In this document: positions 42,027 through 50,746 of the stretch, one piece after another
Layout of the letters: every line of letters starts with the position of its first letter
Position numbering within the stretch: the first letter of the stretch is position 1
Assembly: GCA_934204655.1 (NCBI GenBank)
Contig: CAKPZJ010000001.1
Location: forward strand, 1 to 64,000
DNA from: an uncultured Prevotella sp.
Lineage (GTDB): Bacteria > Bacteroidota > Bacteroidia > Bacteroidales > Bacteroidaceae
Length of the DNA stretch: 64,000 nt
Direction of reading: 5' to 3'
Program-made: the position numbers and the translations under genes
The notes under the pieces: model-generated
What the model saw: only the letters and a program-made list of their open reading frames with translations
The model's database searches: none
What the model was told of the DNA's origin: nothing

Positions 42027-42223
42027 GTCAACTTGTCTCTCATGCTGTATCAGCGAGTTGTTGTTTATGGTTGCATCGCTGTGTACTATAAAGTCGGCTT
42101 TTTTCCTAAAAGCTATCTCTCTAATCAGGTTGTAATAGTTTCAGGTGGCATCCTCGTCTTTTTCCTCGTGAGAAGTGTCAGTCCTAATTTTATAGCGGTC
42201 GAAAACTTTTAGCGACAGCAATA
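42027..42223 (-). pseudogene. Decayed coding fragment next to a third, imperfect element end
   Basis: Minus-strand reading from about 42190 gives RYKIRTDTSHEEKDEDAT, a TGA, then NYYNLIREIAFRKKADFIVH and SDATINNNSLIQHERQVD up to the MITE end at 42026. The protein-like character and the stop suggest a gene remnant of unknown family. At 42206-42223 CTTTTAGCGACAGCAATA repeats the MITE right end with one base missing, so a related element end lies there as well. Confidence 0.4.
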
Positions 42224-42259
42224 TAAAAAAAATCCCGGTGCCTTGGTGGGCACCGGGAT
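42222..42259 (-). terminator. Terminator of the envelope operon
   Basis: Minus strand stem ATCCCGGTGCC (complement of 42249-42259 with 42232-42242), 6-nt loop, then TTTTTTTTATATT. It lies 33 bp past the ppiD-like stop. Confidence 0.85.
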
Positions 42260-42291
42260 GGATATGTGGGGTGAATAGAGTTGCTTCTATG

Positions 42292-44433
42292 TTAGAAGAA
42301 CAGGTAACGGTTGTCAACGACCTTAGCGTTAGCATACAGCTCGCTCATGAAATTGCCGGCATATTGCATGACGCGCTGGCGGAGCTTGGCTTCCTGTGTC
42401 TTGGCATCGTACTTGCCAGGGCGCATGGTCTTGTTGGTAACGCTGAATACGTAGACACCGGCATTGCCCTTAACTGGGGTCTTGCTGAACTGGCCCTTGG
42501 CTGTGGCAGCAACGGCACCGCTGAGGGCGGGCTCGCTGGCACCTGTAGCCGGAACGAATACTGGAGCGGCGAAAGTAATCTGGTTGACGGTAGATACATT
42601 GGCACCCTTGGCCTGAGCGTCCTTAACAGACTTGGCACCCTTAACCTTGGCTGCCAGCATCTCTGCCTTCTTGTCCTTGAGTACCTCGGCCTTCACCATG
42701 TCGAGTACCTGGCTGTCATCGAGGCCACGGTAACCCTTCTCGTGTATCTTGTCCAGGATAACTACCAGCAGATGGTTGTTGTCGCCACACTCGTACATGG
42801 GCGAAACCTCTTTTTCCTTAGCCTCGAAGAGCCACTTCATAGCCTCGCGGGTGCTGTGGATGCCGGCCAGATAGTGCTGGGCGGTAGTGATGTCGCTGGC
42901 CTCGCTCACGCGATAACCATTCTTGGCAGCATTCTTCACGATGAGCTCCTCGGTGTTGTTGGCGCTTACGAATGAGCTAAACTTGTTATAAGCGGCACCG
43001 TAGGTGTCCTTAGAGAACTCGATATTCTTCTTGATGACGGCTGCGGTGTACTTAGTAACCATAGCCTTGCGGTCTACTATCTGGAGTACTACGCTTCCCT
43101 GGGTGAAGTTGAGCACCTTGGTCTCGTTGACAGCCATAGTGTTGAGGCTGTTTACGAAGTTCTTGGTGTCATTGTCCATAGAGGGAGCCGACTGGTACTG
43201 GGCAGAGGTAATCCACATCTTGTCGCCAGTCTGGTTGTACTTCTTAGCCAGGGCCTCGAAGTCGGCACCGGCAGCCAGAGCCTTATAGATAGAGTCGGCA
43301 GTGGTCTGGGCAGCCTGAGGCGTCTCGGCGGCTACCTGTATCTGACGGTACTGTACCGAGTCGGGCATCTGGGTCTTAGCTACTAACTTGATAAGGTTGA
43401 GCGTGTTGTCCTGAGCGTTGACCACGGGGCCGTAAGTCTGGCCTACGCCCATAGAGTCGATGCGTGCGGCGATGTCGGCAGGCAGGGCAGCCTTGGTTAC
43501 AGGCAGTCCCAGGTAAGGCACGAGTGATGCGCTCTTGCGTATCACCTCTGTGGGGTCGGCCGCCTCGCTGAGGCTCTTGGTATAACCGGCAAACTCTTTC
43601 TGGATGGCGGCACGGTCGGCAGCAGAGGGTGTTACCTCTACGTCAACGTACTTGATGTCGCGGCTCTCAACAAACTGCTCGAAACGGGGCTTGAGCTCGT
43701 TGTACTTAGCCTTCAGGTCTGAGTTGGATATCTGCACCTTGCTGTCGTCGATAGACGAGTAGGGCAGGGCGGCCAGCTGTATCTGTGCCTCCTCGTTTTC
43801 CTCCTTGAACGAAGCCTTGGCCTCGATGGGGTTAGAGAGCAGGCAGTGAGCGAGCAGGCTCTGGTACTTCTGAGCGAGGGTTTGCTGGCGGAGAGTCTTC
43901 TCGATAAAGCTCCAGTACTTGTAGAGTGTCTGGTACTGCTGGGCCAGCTGAGGGTTGGCACCCTGCTGGGTCTTGTAATCGGCGAGGAACTTCTGGAGCT
44001 GGTTAACATCGAAACGGCCCGTCTGCTGGTTGATAAACGGAGTCTGCATGAGCAGAGGGTTGGTGCCCTGCTTGAGGATGTTCTGGAGTTCACCATCAGT
44101 AACTCTCAGGCCTAACTTCTCAGCCTCAGACTCTATCATCTTGCTCTGTACGTAGCTGTTCCAAACCATGTCCTTGACCTGGTTGAGCTGCTCCTCGTTC
44201 AGATTGTCAGTGCCCTGCTGCATCTTGATAACCTCGGAGTACTCGTCGACGAGTTTCTGGAAGTCCTGAACACTGATTTTCTCACCTAATACTTCGCCGA
44301 CTTGCTGGCGCTGTTCGTTCTTAGTAGACTCGCACGAACGAACCGCCTCTTCGGCGATGAACGCAAAAAGGCCCACTGCTATGATGATGATAAGCAGAAC
44401 GCCTTTGCTTCTGATTTTTCCTAATGCTGCCAT
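42292..44433 (-). CDS. PpiD/SurA-type periplasmic peptidylprolyl isomerase
   Basis: A 713-aa inner-membrane-anchored chaperone. One N-terminal transmembrane helix (residues about 13-29, SKGVLLIIIIAVGLFAFIAE) precedes a SurA N-terminal-like helical domain (VLGEKISVQDFQKLVDEYSE, residues about 45-190). A parvulin-type rotamase region lies around residues 345-450 (QYRQIQVAAETPQAAQTTAD, LAAGADFEALAKKYNQTGDK). It assists folding of outer-membrane proteins leaving the Sec translocon. It ends the run of envelope genes and has its own promoter-like boxes in the 106-bp gap before it. Confidence 0.9.
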   Translation of the reverse strand: MAALGKIRSKGVLLIIIIAVGLFAFIAEEAVRSCESTKNEQRQQVGEVLGEKISVQDFQKLVDEYSEVIKMQQGTDNLNEEQLNQVKDMVWNSYVQSKMIESEAEKLGLRVTDGELQNILKQGTNPLLMQTPFINQQTGRFDVNQLQKFLADYKTQQGANPQLAQQYQTLYKYWSFIEKTLRQQTLAQKYQSLLAHCLLSNPIEAKASFKEENEEAQIQLAALPYSSIDDSKVQISNSDLKAKYNELKPRFEQFVESRDIKYVDVEVTPSAADRAAIQKEFAGYTKSLSEAADPTEVIRKSASLVPYLGLPVTKAALPADIAARIDSMGVGQTYGPVVNAQDNTLNLIKLVAKTQMPDSVQYRQIQVAAETPQAAQTTADSIYKALAAGADFEALAKKYNQTGDKMWITSAQYQSAPSMDNDTKNFVNSLNTMAVNETKVLNFTQGSVVLQIVDRKAMVTKYTAAVIKKNIEFSKDTYGAAYNKFSSFVSANNTEELIVKNAAKNGYRVSEASDITTAQHYLAGIHSTREAMKWLFEAKEKEVSPMYECGDNNHLLVVILDKIHEKGYRGLDDSQVLDMVKAEVLKDKKAEMLAAKVKGAKSVKDAQAKGANVSTVNQITFAAPVFVPATGASEPALSGAVAATAKGQFSKTPVKGNAGVYVFSVTNKTMRPGKYDAKTQEAKLRQRVMQYAGNFMSELYANAKVVDNRYLFF

Positions 44434-44486
44434 TATTTATAATTTTATTTGTATTTGTTTTTTTGCCTGTTAGACGTAAATGCGTA

Positions 44487-44505
44487 CAAAAATAGTACAA
44501 AAATA
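44487..44505 (-). promoter_or_regulatory. Tandem -7 boxes upstream of the ppiD-like gene
   Basis: Two TATTTTTG boxes on the minus strand (44505-44498 and 44494-44487), 11 bp apart, 54-65 bp before the ATG, suggest separate transcription of the ppiD-like gene. Confidence 0.45.
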
Positions 44506-44539
44506 TTAATTAACAGAATTTTTCGGGGGAAAATTGCTG

Positions 44540-45811
44540 TCAGCCGTTAACTTTTAGTTGTACAAGGATGATTTTACTGGTGGTGTTTTTGATTATCTTG
44601 AACTCGAAGTTACCTATCTTGACAACCTCGTTGAGCTTAGGAAAGCTCTCGTAGTAGTGCAGGATGAGGCCACTGACGGTCATATAGTCGTCGCTCTCGG
44701 GCAGGTGGAGATCAAACAGTTCGTTGACCTTGTCTATCTCTAAGCGGGCCGACAGCAGATACTCACCGTTGTCCAGCTTCTTAGCGACATACTTGGAGCT
44801 GTCGTGCTCGTCCTCGATGTCACCGAAAATCTCCTCGACGATGTCTTCGAGCGACACGATGCCGCTGGTGCCGCCAAACTCGTCGATAACCACGCCGAGC
44901 GACTTTTTCTCCTGGAGGAAGGTGCGCATAAGTTTCTGGGCGGCCATGCTCTCGGGCACAAAGGGAATGGAGTAGATGTGCTCCTTCCATTGGGCGGCGT
45001 TGCGGAATATTTCGAGCGAGTGGATGTAGCCCACGATGTGGTCTATGTCGTCGCGGTACACGATAATCTTAGAGTTGCCGCTTTCGATGAACTTCTGTTG
45101 CAGCTCCTCGATACTGCAGTCGATGCTCACAGCATTAATCTCGGTGCGGGGCACCATGCAGTCGCGTACGCGGATGTCGGAAAACTCGAGCGCGTTCTGG
45201 AAAATCTTCACCTCGTCGTCAATGTCCTTGTCGTCCTTGGCACTGTCGATGCTGGAGTGTACCAGGTAGTCGAGGTCAATCTTGGAAAATCCCTCATCAT
45301 CGTCCTCCTTTTCCATGCGGATGCCCACTATGCGGAGCAGGCACTTGGACATAAAAGTGGAGAACTTGCTGATGGGCCACAGCACGATATAGAAGATGTA
45401 GGCGATGGGCGCGAACAGGGTAAGCAGTTTGTTGGCATTGTTCTTGAACAGCGTCTTGGGCAGAAACTCGCCCGTGAAGAGTACCACCAACGTGGATAGC
45501 AGGGTGTCGGCTACGACCTTGGCCCCCGGGTCCCAAGAGGCAAAGAGGGTCTTGTCAAAAAACTGGGCAAAGAGTATGCCGTAGATGACCAGCACGATGT
45601 TGTTGCCTACCAGCATGGTGCTGACAAAGCCATTGGGGTGACTATAGAATACGGAGAGCAGTCGCTGGGCGAAGGCGTTTTTCTCCCGGTCCATCTCGGC
45701 CCGCATGCGGTTGCTGGACACAAAGGCTATCTCCATGCCGGAGAAAAAGGCCGAGAAAACCATGGAAATGAGAATACTGATGAGCAGGGGTATGTCTATC
45801 GTAGTTTCCAT
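44540..45811 (-). CDS. CNNM/CBS/CorC-type hemolysin-family membrane protein (GldE-like)
   Basis: A 423-aa protein with an N-terminal CNNM transmembrane domain (about residues 1-190, beginning LLISILISMVFSAFFSGMEI), a CBS pair (VRDCMVPRTEINAVSIDC, residues about 215-330) and a C-terminal CorC_HlyC domain (about 345-423). Members are linked to Mg2+/Co2+ efflux. In Bacteroidetes the homologue next to lptC is often called gliding-associated GldE, but gliding itself is not implied. It starts 2 bp after lptC. Confidence 0.88.
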   Translation of the reverse strand: METTIDIPLLISILISMVFSAFFSGMEIAFVSSNRMRAEMDREKNAFAQRLLSVFYSHPNGFVSTMLVGNNIVLVIYGILFAQFFDKTLFASWDPGAKVVADTLLSTLVVLFTGEFLPKTLFKNNANKLLTLFAPIAYIFYIVLWPISKFSTFMSKCLLRIVGIRMEKEDDDEGFSKIDLDYLVHSSIDSAKDDKDIDDEVKIFQNALEFSDIRVRDCMVPRTEINAVSIDCSIEELQQKFIESGNSKIIVYRDDIDHIVGYIHSLEIFRNAAQWKEHIYSIPFVPESMAAQKLMRTFLQEKKSLGVVIDEFGGTSGIVSLEDIVEEIFGDIEDEHDSSKYVAKKLDNGEYLLSARLEIDKVNELFDLHLPESDDYMTVSGLILHYYESFPKLNEVVKIGNFEFKIIKNTTSKIILVQLKVNG

Positions 45812-45813
45812 AA

Positions 45814-46503
45814 TTAATGCGTAAGAGGTATTGAGGTGTTGCGGGGCTGAGGCATAGGTGCCGGGCGTAGCTGGCTCTTGACGGTGTCGGGTGCGGTGCG
45901 CAGGGTGTCATCGTCGCTGCCGAAGTCGCCTTTCTCAAAGGAACCCTTGCTGTTAGAGATGAAGTACTTAGTCATCTTCTCATCGCTACGGAAGTAGCTG
46001 CCCTGGATTTCGCGCTCAGGGGTAATGAGCTTGGAGAATACATGGGAGTACAGCTCGTGCTGGTTCTCGTCCCAGAAGAGTTGTTCGCTGGAAAAGCGCA
46101 GGCCGTCCTTGGTGAGTATGCGTACGCGGCCACGTAGTTCCCATACGCGGCTCTCGTCAAAGTAGTAGGCGGTGTCGCACTGGATGTAGGACTGTACGTG
46201 GAACTTCTCGTCGAACTGCTCCAGGAAGAGGGCCTTGTCAAAAATCCAGCGGGAGGGATGCCTGTTTTGGTTGATTTCCCACCGCTCGGTGACGATGCGG
46301 TACTTGATGACCCCCGAGTCGGAGATAAGGGTGTTGACACCATACGAAACCATCATCGCGACAGAGTCGCGGGGATTGATGGCTGGCGCAGTGTGCTCTT
46401 GCTGTTCTTGACAGGAAGAGATAAGGATGACTGCAAGTATGGGGATAAGGGCAGCGTGTCTCAAAACCGATAGTGATGTGGCCTGGGTTAATCTACTTTC
46501 CAC
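45814..46503 (-). CDS. lptC: LPS export periplasmic lipoprotein LptC
   Basis: A 229-aa LptC-family protein that links the LptBFG transporter to the LptA bridge. The N-terminus carries a lipobox-like LISSC (Cys at residue 31), as is common for Bacteroidetes LptC. The body has the beta-jellyroll signature (IKYRIVTERWEI, SYIQCDTAYYFDESRVWELR, VFSKLITPEREIQGSYFRSD). The tail after residue 195 is Pro-rich and may be disordered. It overlaps the upstream outer-membrane protein gene by 16 bp. Confidence 0.88.
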   Translation of the reverse strand: MESRLTQATSLSVLRHAALIPILAVILISSCQEQQEHTAPAINPRDSVAMMVSYGVNTLISDSGVIKYRIVTERWEINQNRHPSRWIFDKALFLEQFDEKFHVQSYIQCDTAYYFDESRVWELRGRVRILTKDGLRFSSEQLFWDENQHELYSHVFSKLITPEREIQGSYFRSDEKMTKYFISNSKGSFEKGDFGSDDDTLRTAPDTVKSQLRPAPMPQPRNTSIPLTH

Positions 46504-47783
46504 TTTGCAAACCAGCGCTCGTTAAACACCAGGCCGATATTGATGCGGAAAATATTCTCCTTGATAAAGCCAGGGGCCGAAGAACGTACCCACTGTCCGC
46601 TGATGTTGAGGTATGAGCGGTTGTTGTAGGCATTTACGATGGGGATGCCGAAACCCATGCTGGCACTGATTTCCTTGGGGCCGTCCTGGCCGTTGACGGT
46701 AACATAGGGAGTGGCATACGACACACCAGCACGATACTTGAGTCGACGGAAGAAGCTACGTCCCATCTCCTCGCGGCAGTACTCGCCACCCAAGGTAACC
46801 TTGTGACGGTCCTTGAGCACGCGTTGCAGGGTGAACTGAGGCTCGCCATCGACAGACGAGAACTCGGGAAAATCTACCGAACCCCATTTCTGTAACGTAT
46901 AGTCTACTCCTACCTTCCACTGATTGTTGTGGTTATAGGTAAAGCTATAGCCAAACATGTCGGGGATAGCCAGGCCATTGGTTATACGCAAAGGGGGGAG
47001 TGTGTCGGGCTTGCTCTCCTGCGAGTTGGTCTTGATGACCAGGCACTCAGGGTCGGCATTTAACTTGTGACCGGGGCTGTAAGTTACAGCAACCGTCAGT
47101 AGGTCTTTCTTGCTAAGTGGCAGGGCTCCCTGGATGCCAAAGTCTAGTTTGTAACTGCGTATATCGGCTGAATAGTAGCGCGAAATAGTATTGGCATAGC
47201 TGTCGCTATAACTATTGACCAGGCTGCGGTTGTAGTCGCCCCAAAGGTAAGAGAAGTTGGCACCGATGGACAGTCCCTTGAAAGGCTCCCAGCCAGCTCC
47301 GATGAACGCCTGATGCACACCGCCGCTACCCGAATAGGTGTTAGAAGACAGGGTGGTCTGAGCGTTGCCGACGTAAGAGGTGGTACCGTAGTTGTAGCCT
47401 ACCGTAGTAAAGGGCAGCAGACCGAAACCGATGCCGAAATGGCGGAAGGCGCGGAAACCAGCTATCACATAGTCGAGGTCGGCATTATTGGCATTGCGCT
47501 TCTGGCCATTCTCGTTGAAGTTGGTAATCTGTCCCGATAAGCCAGCGTCGAAAATGAAAGAAAGGGAGTCGATGGCCGAGTAAGAGGCAGGGTTGAGGTA
47601 GTTAACCTGGTTGTGCTCGCGGAAACCCAGACCTAATCCGTTCATGCCACGGCTGAAACCGCTTGACTGGTCGGCGAGTAAGCCTAAACCAAACTGGCTG
47701 TAGGGAGAGTTGGTTCCACTCTGTGCCATTATGCTTATAGTTGCCCAGACAAAGAGGGCAACGCTCAAAAGTGCTCTTTTCAT
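46488..47783 (-). CDS. Outer-membrane beta-barrel protein
   Basis: A 431-aa protein with signal peptide (about residues 1-20, ending SIMAQ) and the aromatic, alternating hydrophobic strands of a barrel, ending with a terminal aromatic strand (FNERWFAKWKVD). The NSPYSQFGLGLL start and RGMNGLGLGFRE are typical of a Bacteroidetes family loosely related to FadL-like transport barrels, usually encoded before lptC. First gene of the envelope operon, with a TAATTTTG -7 box at 47815-47808. The exact substrate is unknown. Confidence 0.82.
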   Translation of the reverse strand: MKRALLSVALFVWATISIMAQSGTNSPYSQFGLGLLADQSSGFSRGMNGLGLGFREHNQVNYLNPASYSAIDSLSFIFDAGLSGQITNFNENGQKRNANNADLDYVIAGFRAFRHFGIGFGLLPFTTVGYNYGTTSYVGNAQTTLSSNTYSGSGGVHQAFIGAGWEPFKGLSIGANFSYLWGDYNRSLVNSYSDSYANTISRYYSADIRSYKLDFGIQGALPLSKKDLLTVAVTYSPGHKLNADPECLVIKTNSQESKPDTLPPLRITNGLAIPDMFGYSFTYNHNNQWKVGVDYTLQKWGSVDFPEFSSVDGEPQFTLQRVLKDRHKVTLGGEYCREEMGRSFFRRLKYRAGVSYATPYVTVNGQDGPKEISASMGFGIPIVNAYNNRSYLNISGQWVRSSAPGFIKENIFRINIGLVFNERWFAKWKVD

Positions 47784-47807
47784 TATAATGATAATCTATA
47801 TAGCGTG

Positions 47808-47815
47808 CAAAATTA
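47808..47815 (-). promoter_or_regulatory. -7 box of the envelope operon
   Basis: TAATTTTG on the minus strand, 25 bp before the ATG of the outer-membrane protein gene. Confidence 0.5.
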
Positions 47816-47861
47816 TTGAAAAAAAACGAAACGACAGAACGAAAAATCCAAAAAAACAAAC

Positions 47862-47869
47862 TATTTTTG
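47862..47869 (+). promoter_or_regulatory. -7 box immediately before the DUF4105 gene
   Basis: TATTTTTG ends only 4 bp before the GTG start codon at 47874. With the usual 5-8 nt spacing the transcript would begin at or inside the start codon. Confidence 0.45.
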
Positions 47870-47873
47870 CATC

Positions 47874-49082
47874 GTGAAACATTTTAATATACTTTTTAGA
47901 GTATCACTTTGGGCTATTTTACTGTCTTTAACATGTACATCGGCCAAGGCGGATGACGGGGGGAGTATTCCGGAGGTTGACTCGGTGGAAATAAGTCTAC
48001 TTACCTGTGGCCCCGGCCACGAGGTCTACTCGCTTTATGGCCATACGGCCCTGCGCTACAACGACCGCCGGACGGGCGAGGACTGGGTGGTCAACTACGG
48101 CATGTTCTCCTTTCGTCAGCGGTTCTTTATACTGCGCTTCGTCTTCGGCATCACTGACTACGAGATGGGTATCATACCCTTCGGGGATTTTATGGCAGAG
48201 TACGAGGCAGAAGGGAGATGGGTCTATCAGCAGACGCTGAACCTCTCGGCAGCAGACAGGCTTGCCATCCGTACCGCCCTGATGGACAACTATAAGGAAG
48301 AGAACCGCACCTATCGGTACAACTTCTTCTATAACAACTGTACGACCAAGGCCCGCGACCTGATAATAGACCATATATATAATAAGGTGGAGTTCCCGAC
48401 GCCGAGTAATGCCGGTATAACCTACCGGGGCATGATACACGAGTGGAATGAGGACTCGCCCTGGTGCCGGTTGGGCAACGACCTGTTGCTGGGCGTTAAG
48501 GCAGACCGCGAAGTGACCACCCGTGACAGACAGTTTCTGCCAGACAGTCTGCGCAAGAGTTTCGCCGGGGCAAAAATAATCCTCCCGACGGGCCAGCAGA
48601 TACCCTTAGTGTCGCGGAGCGAGATGCTCTATCAGCCGGGGGCAGCGGTGGCCGACGAGGGCTGCGGACTGACACCCTTGGGGTGCTCGCTGCTGTTGCT
48701 GGCAGTAGTGTTGGCGGTGTCGTTGGCAGAATGTTATTCGCATAAGATATACTGGGCGTTTGACGGGCTGTGGCTGTTGGCCAACGGATTAGCCGGGCTA
48801 ATCTTGGTGCTGATGATATTCTCGCAGCATCCAACGGTAAGTCTTAATTTTCAGATATTTTGCCTGTGCCCATGGTCGCTGGTAGTCCTGTGGCCCGCTC
48901 TGCGCAATCTGCGTAAGCGGAAGTGGAGCAAGGGGCTGTATGTGTCACTGGCCCTGTTAGGATTGTCGCTCCTTTTGGGCATCTGGCAGCATTATGACAG
49001 CTCTATATATATTGTGGCATTATCTTTGCTGTTAAGGTTGATGGTGCTACATCACTGGTGTAAACGAAAAAGAGTGATATGA
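47874..49082 (+). CDS. DUF4105 domain-containing membrane protein
   Basis: A 402-aa protein starting at GTG, with an N-terminal signal-like helix (about residues 6-24) and a DUF4105 domain (residues about 40-230). Conserved features are CGPGHEVYSLYGHTALR, a His/Cys thiol-protease-like pattern, and YNFFYNNCTTKARDLI with the second Cys. Four to five hydrophobic helices follow (residues about 265-390). The Cys/His pattern has suggested a papain-like peptidase or transferase acting in the periplasm. It overlaps the next gene as ATGA, so the two are coupled. Confidence 0.85.
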   Translation: MKHFNILFRVSLWAILLSLTCTSAKADDGGSIPEVDSVEISLLTCGPGHEVYSLYGHTALRYNDRRTGEDWVVNYGMFSFRQRFFILRFVFGITDYEMGIIPFGDFMAEYEAEGRWVYQQTLNLSAADRLAIRTALMDNYKEENRTYRYNFFYNNCTTKARDLIIDHIYNKVEFPTPSNAGITYRGMIHEWNEDSPWCRLGNDLLLGVKADREVTTRDRQFLPDSLRKSFAGAKIILPTGQQIPLVSRSEMLYQPGAAVADEGCGLTPLGCSLLLLAVVLAVSLAECYSHKIYWAFDGLWLLANGLAGLILVLMIFSQHPTVSLNFQIFCLCPWSLVVLWPALRNLRKRKWSKGLYVSLALLGLSLLLGIWQHYDSSIYIVALSLLLRLMVLHHWCKRKRVI

Positions 49083-50482
49083 ATAGATGTTTTACGGCGA
49101 TACTGCTCGCAATGACAGCGTCGGGTTATGGCCAGTCGCTACAACCCGCCCCTAAACTTGTGGTGAATATCACCATTGACCAGTTGCGCACTGATTATAT
49201 CGAGGCGTTCTCTCCGCTGTATGGGCAGAACGGCTTTAAAAAGTTGCTTTCGGAGGGCAGGGTCTACGAGGCGGCAAGCTATGATTTTGCCCCGGTAGAC
49301 AGAGCTTCGGCCGTGGCCTCTGTAAGCACCGGCACTACACCTTATTATAATAATATAGTAGGCACGCAGTGGTTGGATCGCAGTTCGTTGCGGCCGGTGT
49401 TCTGCGTGGATGACCCGAAGTACAGTACATCGCCAGGCCGACTCTCTACATCGACTATTGGCGATGAGCTGAAAGTGGCTACCAATGGCTCTTCGTTGGT
49501 ATATGCCCTGGCACCGGCCCGTGATGCCGCTGTGTTGTCGGCAGGCCATGCGGCCGACGGCGCCGTGTGGATAGACGACAAGAAGGGCGTGCTGACCACC
49601 ACGGACTATTATCCGGCAAAGGTCAGGAAATGGCTGGAAGCCTACAATGCCGTATATTCGCAGCGGGCGACCGATGACCGGACTAAGAACCTGGCCGTGG
49701 CCCATGCCGCCGAGGCTTGTGTTACCGAGAATGCCTTGGGGCGCGACGCCTACACAGACTATCTGGCCGTAACGCTTTCTGCCAAAGGCCGTAATGCCAC
49801 TAACTGGCAGACAGACATGGAGGGCGTGTACACCAAGCTGGATGCCCTGTTGGCCAGTCTGATAGGGAATATCGAAAAGCAGGTGGGCAAGCAGAACGTG
49901 CTCTTTATGGTAACCAGTACGGGGTACACGGATGAAGAGAATGTAGACTATTCCAAGTATCGGATACCCACTGGCACCTTCTATATTAACCGTACGGCCA
50001 ACCTCCTTAATATTTATTTAGGCGCTGTGTACGGGCAGGGCAAATATGTGGAGACCTGTTTTCATAACGAGATTTACCTCAATCATAAGTTGATTGAGCA
50101 GAAGCGACTCAGCCTGAGCGAGGTGCTGGGGCGCAGTCAGGAGTTCTTAATCCAGAACTCGGGTGTCCGCGATGTGTACACCACCGACCGCCTGTTGAGT
50201 GGCAATGCTGATGTCCGCAAACTCCGCAACGGCCATCACCCTGCCGTGAGCGGCGACATCATCGTCGAGGTGGCCTCGGGGTGGCAATTATATAATGAGG
50301 ACAATCAGGAGAAGTACACCAGCCGCTCTTCGTTTGTCCCCTTTCCTATTATTTTCTATGGCGCAGGCGCCAAGGCTGAACATATTAACTTGCCGGTAAC
50401 CGTAGAGCGTATAGCTCCTACCATAGCCAAGGCCATCCGTATCCGGGCCCCTAATGCCTGCAAGGCAGAACCGCTGTTCTGA
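49079..50482 (+). CDS. Alkaline phosphatase superfamily protein (phosphodiesterase/nucleotide pyrophosphatase type)
   Basis: A 467-aa secreted protein with signal peptide (about residues 1-19, ending YGQS) and the alkaline phosphatase superfamily fold. The first metal-binding Asp is in LVVNITIDQLRTDYIEAFS and the nucleophile region is VDRASAVASVSTGTTPYYNN. The C-terminal His lies in RKLRNGHHPAVSGDIIVEV. Substrate unknown; likely a monoesterase or diesterase in the periplasm. Coupled to the DUF4105 gene by an ATGA overlap. Confidence 0.85.
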   Translation: MNRCFTAILLAMTASGYGQSLQPAPKLVVNITIDQLRTDYIEAFSPLYGQNGFKKLLSEGRVYEAASYDFAPVDRASAVASVSTGTTPYYNNIVGTQWLDRSSLRPVFCVDDPKYSTSPGRLSTSTIGDELKVATNGSSLVYALAPARDAAVLSAGHAADGAVWIDDKKGVLTTTDYYPAKVRKWLEAYNAVYSQRATDDRTKNLAVAHAAEACVTENALGRDAYTDYLAVTLSAKGRNATNWQTDMEGVYTKLDALLASLIGNIEKQVGKQNVLFMVTSTGYTDEENVDYSKYRIPTGTFYINRTANLLNIYLGAVYGQGKYVETCFHNEIYLNHKLIEQKRLSLSEVLGRSQEFLIQNSGVRDVYTTDRLLSGNADVRKLRNGHHPAVSGDIIVEVASGWQLYNEDNQEKYTSRSSFVPFPIIFYGAGAKAEHINLPVTVERIAPTIAKAIRIRAPNACKAEPLF

Positions 50483-50746
50483 TAAGTCCGGTGGCCGTCT
50501 CTGGCAGTCGGACAGATAGTGGGAGCGTGCCCTTGAGTTTGGTCTCGTTGTTCGGAGTGGCTGCGGTGTTGCTGCTGGCCCTCATGGTCAGCGTGGCGAG
50601 GGCGTTTCTGTCAGTATTATTGATGGCGGCATGAAAGGGCTAACTTCCATTGAGCGAATTAATTACAACGGCATCGTGCGAAATTGTGAAAAAATATTCG
50701 TAACTTTGCATTCTGATAATGGGAAAAATAAAAAAACATATAAACA
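50483..50746 (+). promoter_or_regulatory. Intergenic region with secA promoter
   Basis: A TAACTTTG -7 box (50701-50708) lies 39 bp before the secA ATG. Upstream (50493-50633) a GTG-started frame of 46 codons reads hydrophobic (SLFGVAAVLLLALMVSVARA) but shows no convincing ribosome-binding context; it is not called as a gene. Confidence 0.5.

Noticed and set aside
50493..50633. Short hydrophobic frame between the phosphatase gene and secA
   Set aside because: GTG start only, no recognisable family and no ribosome-binding context; may be a remnant.
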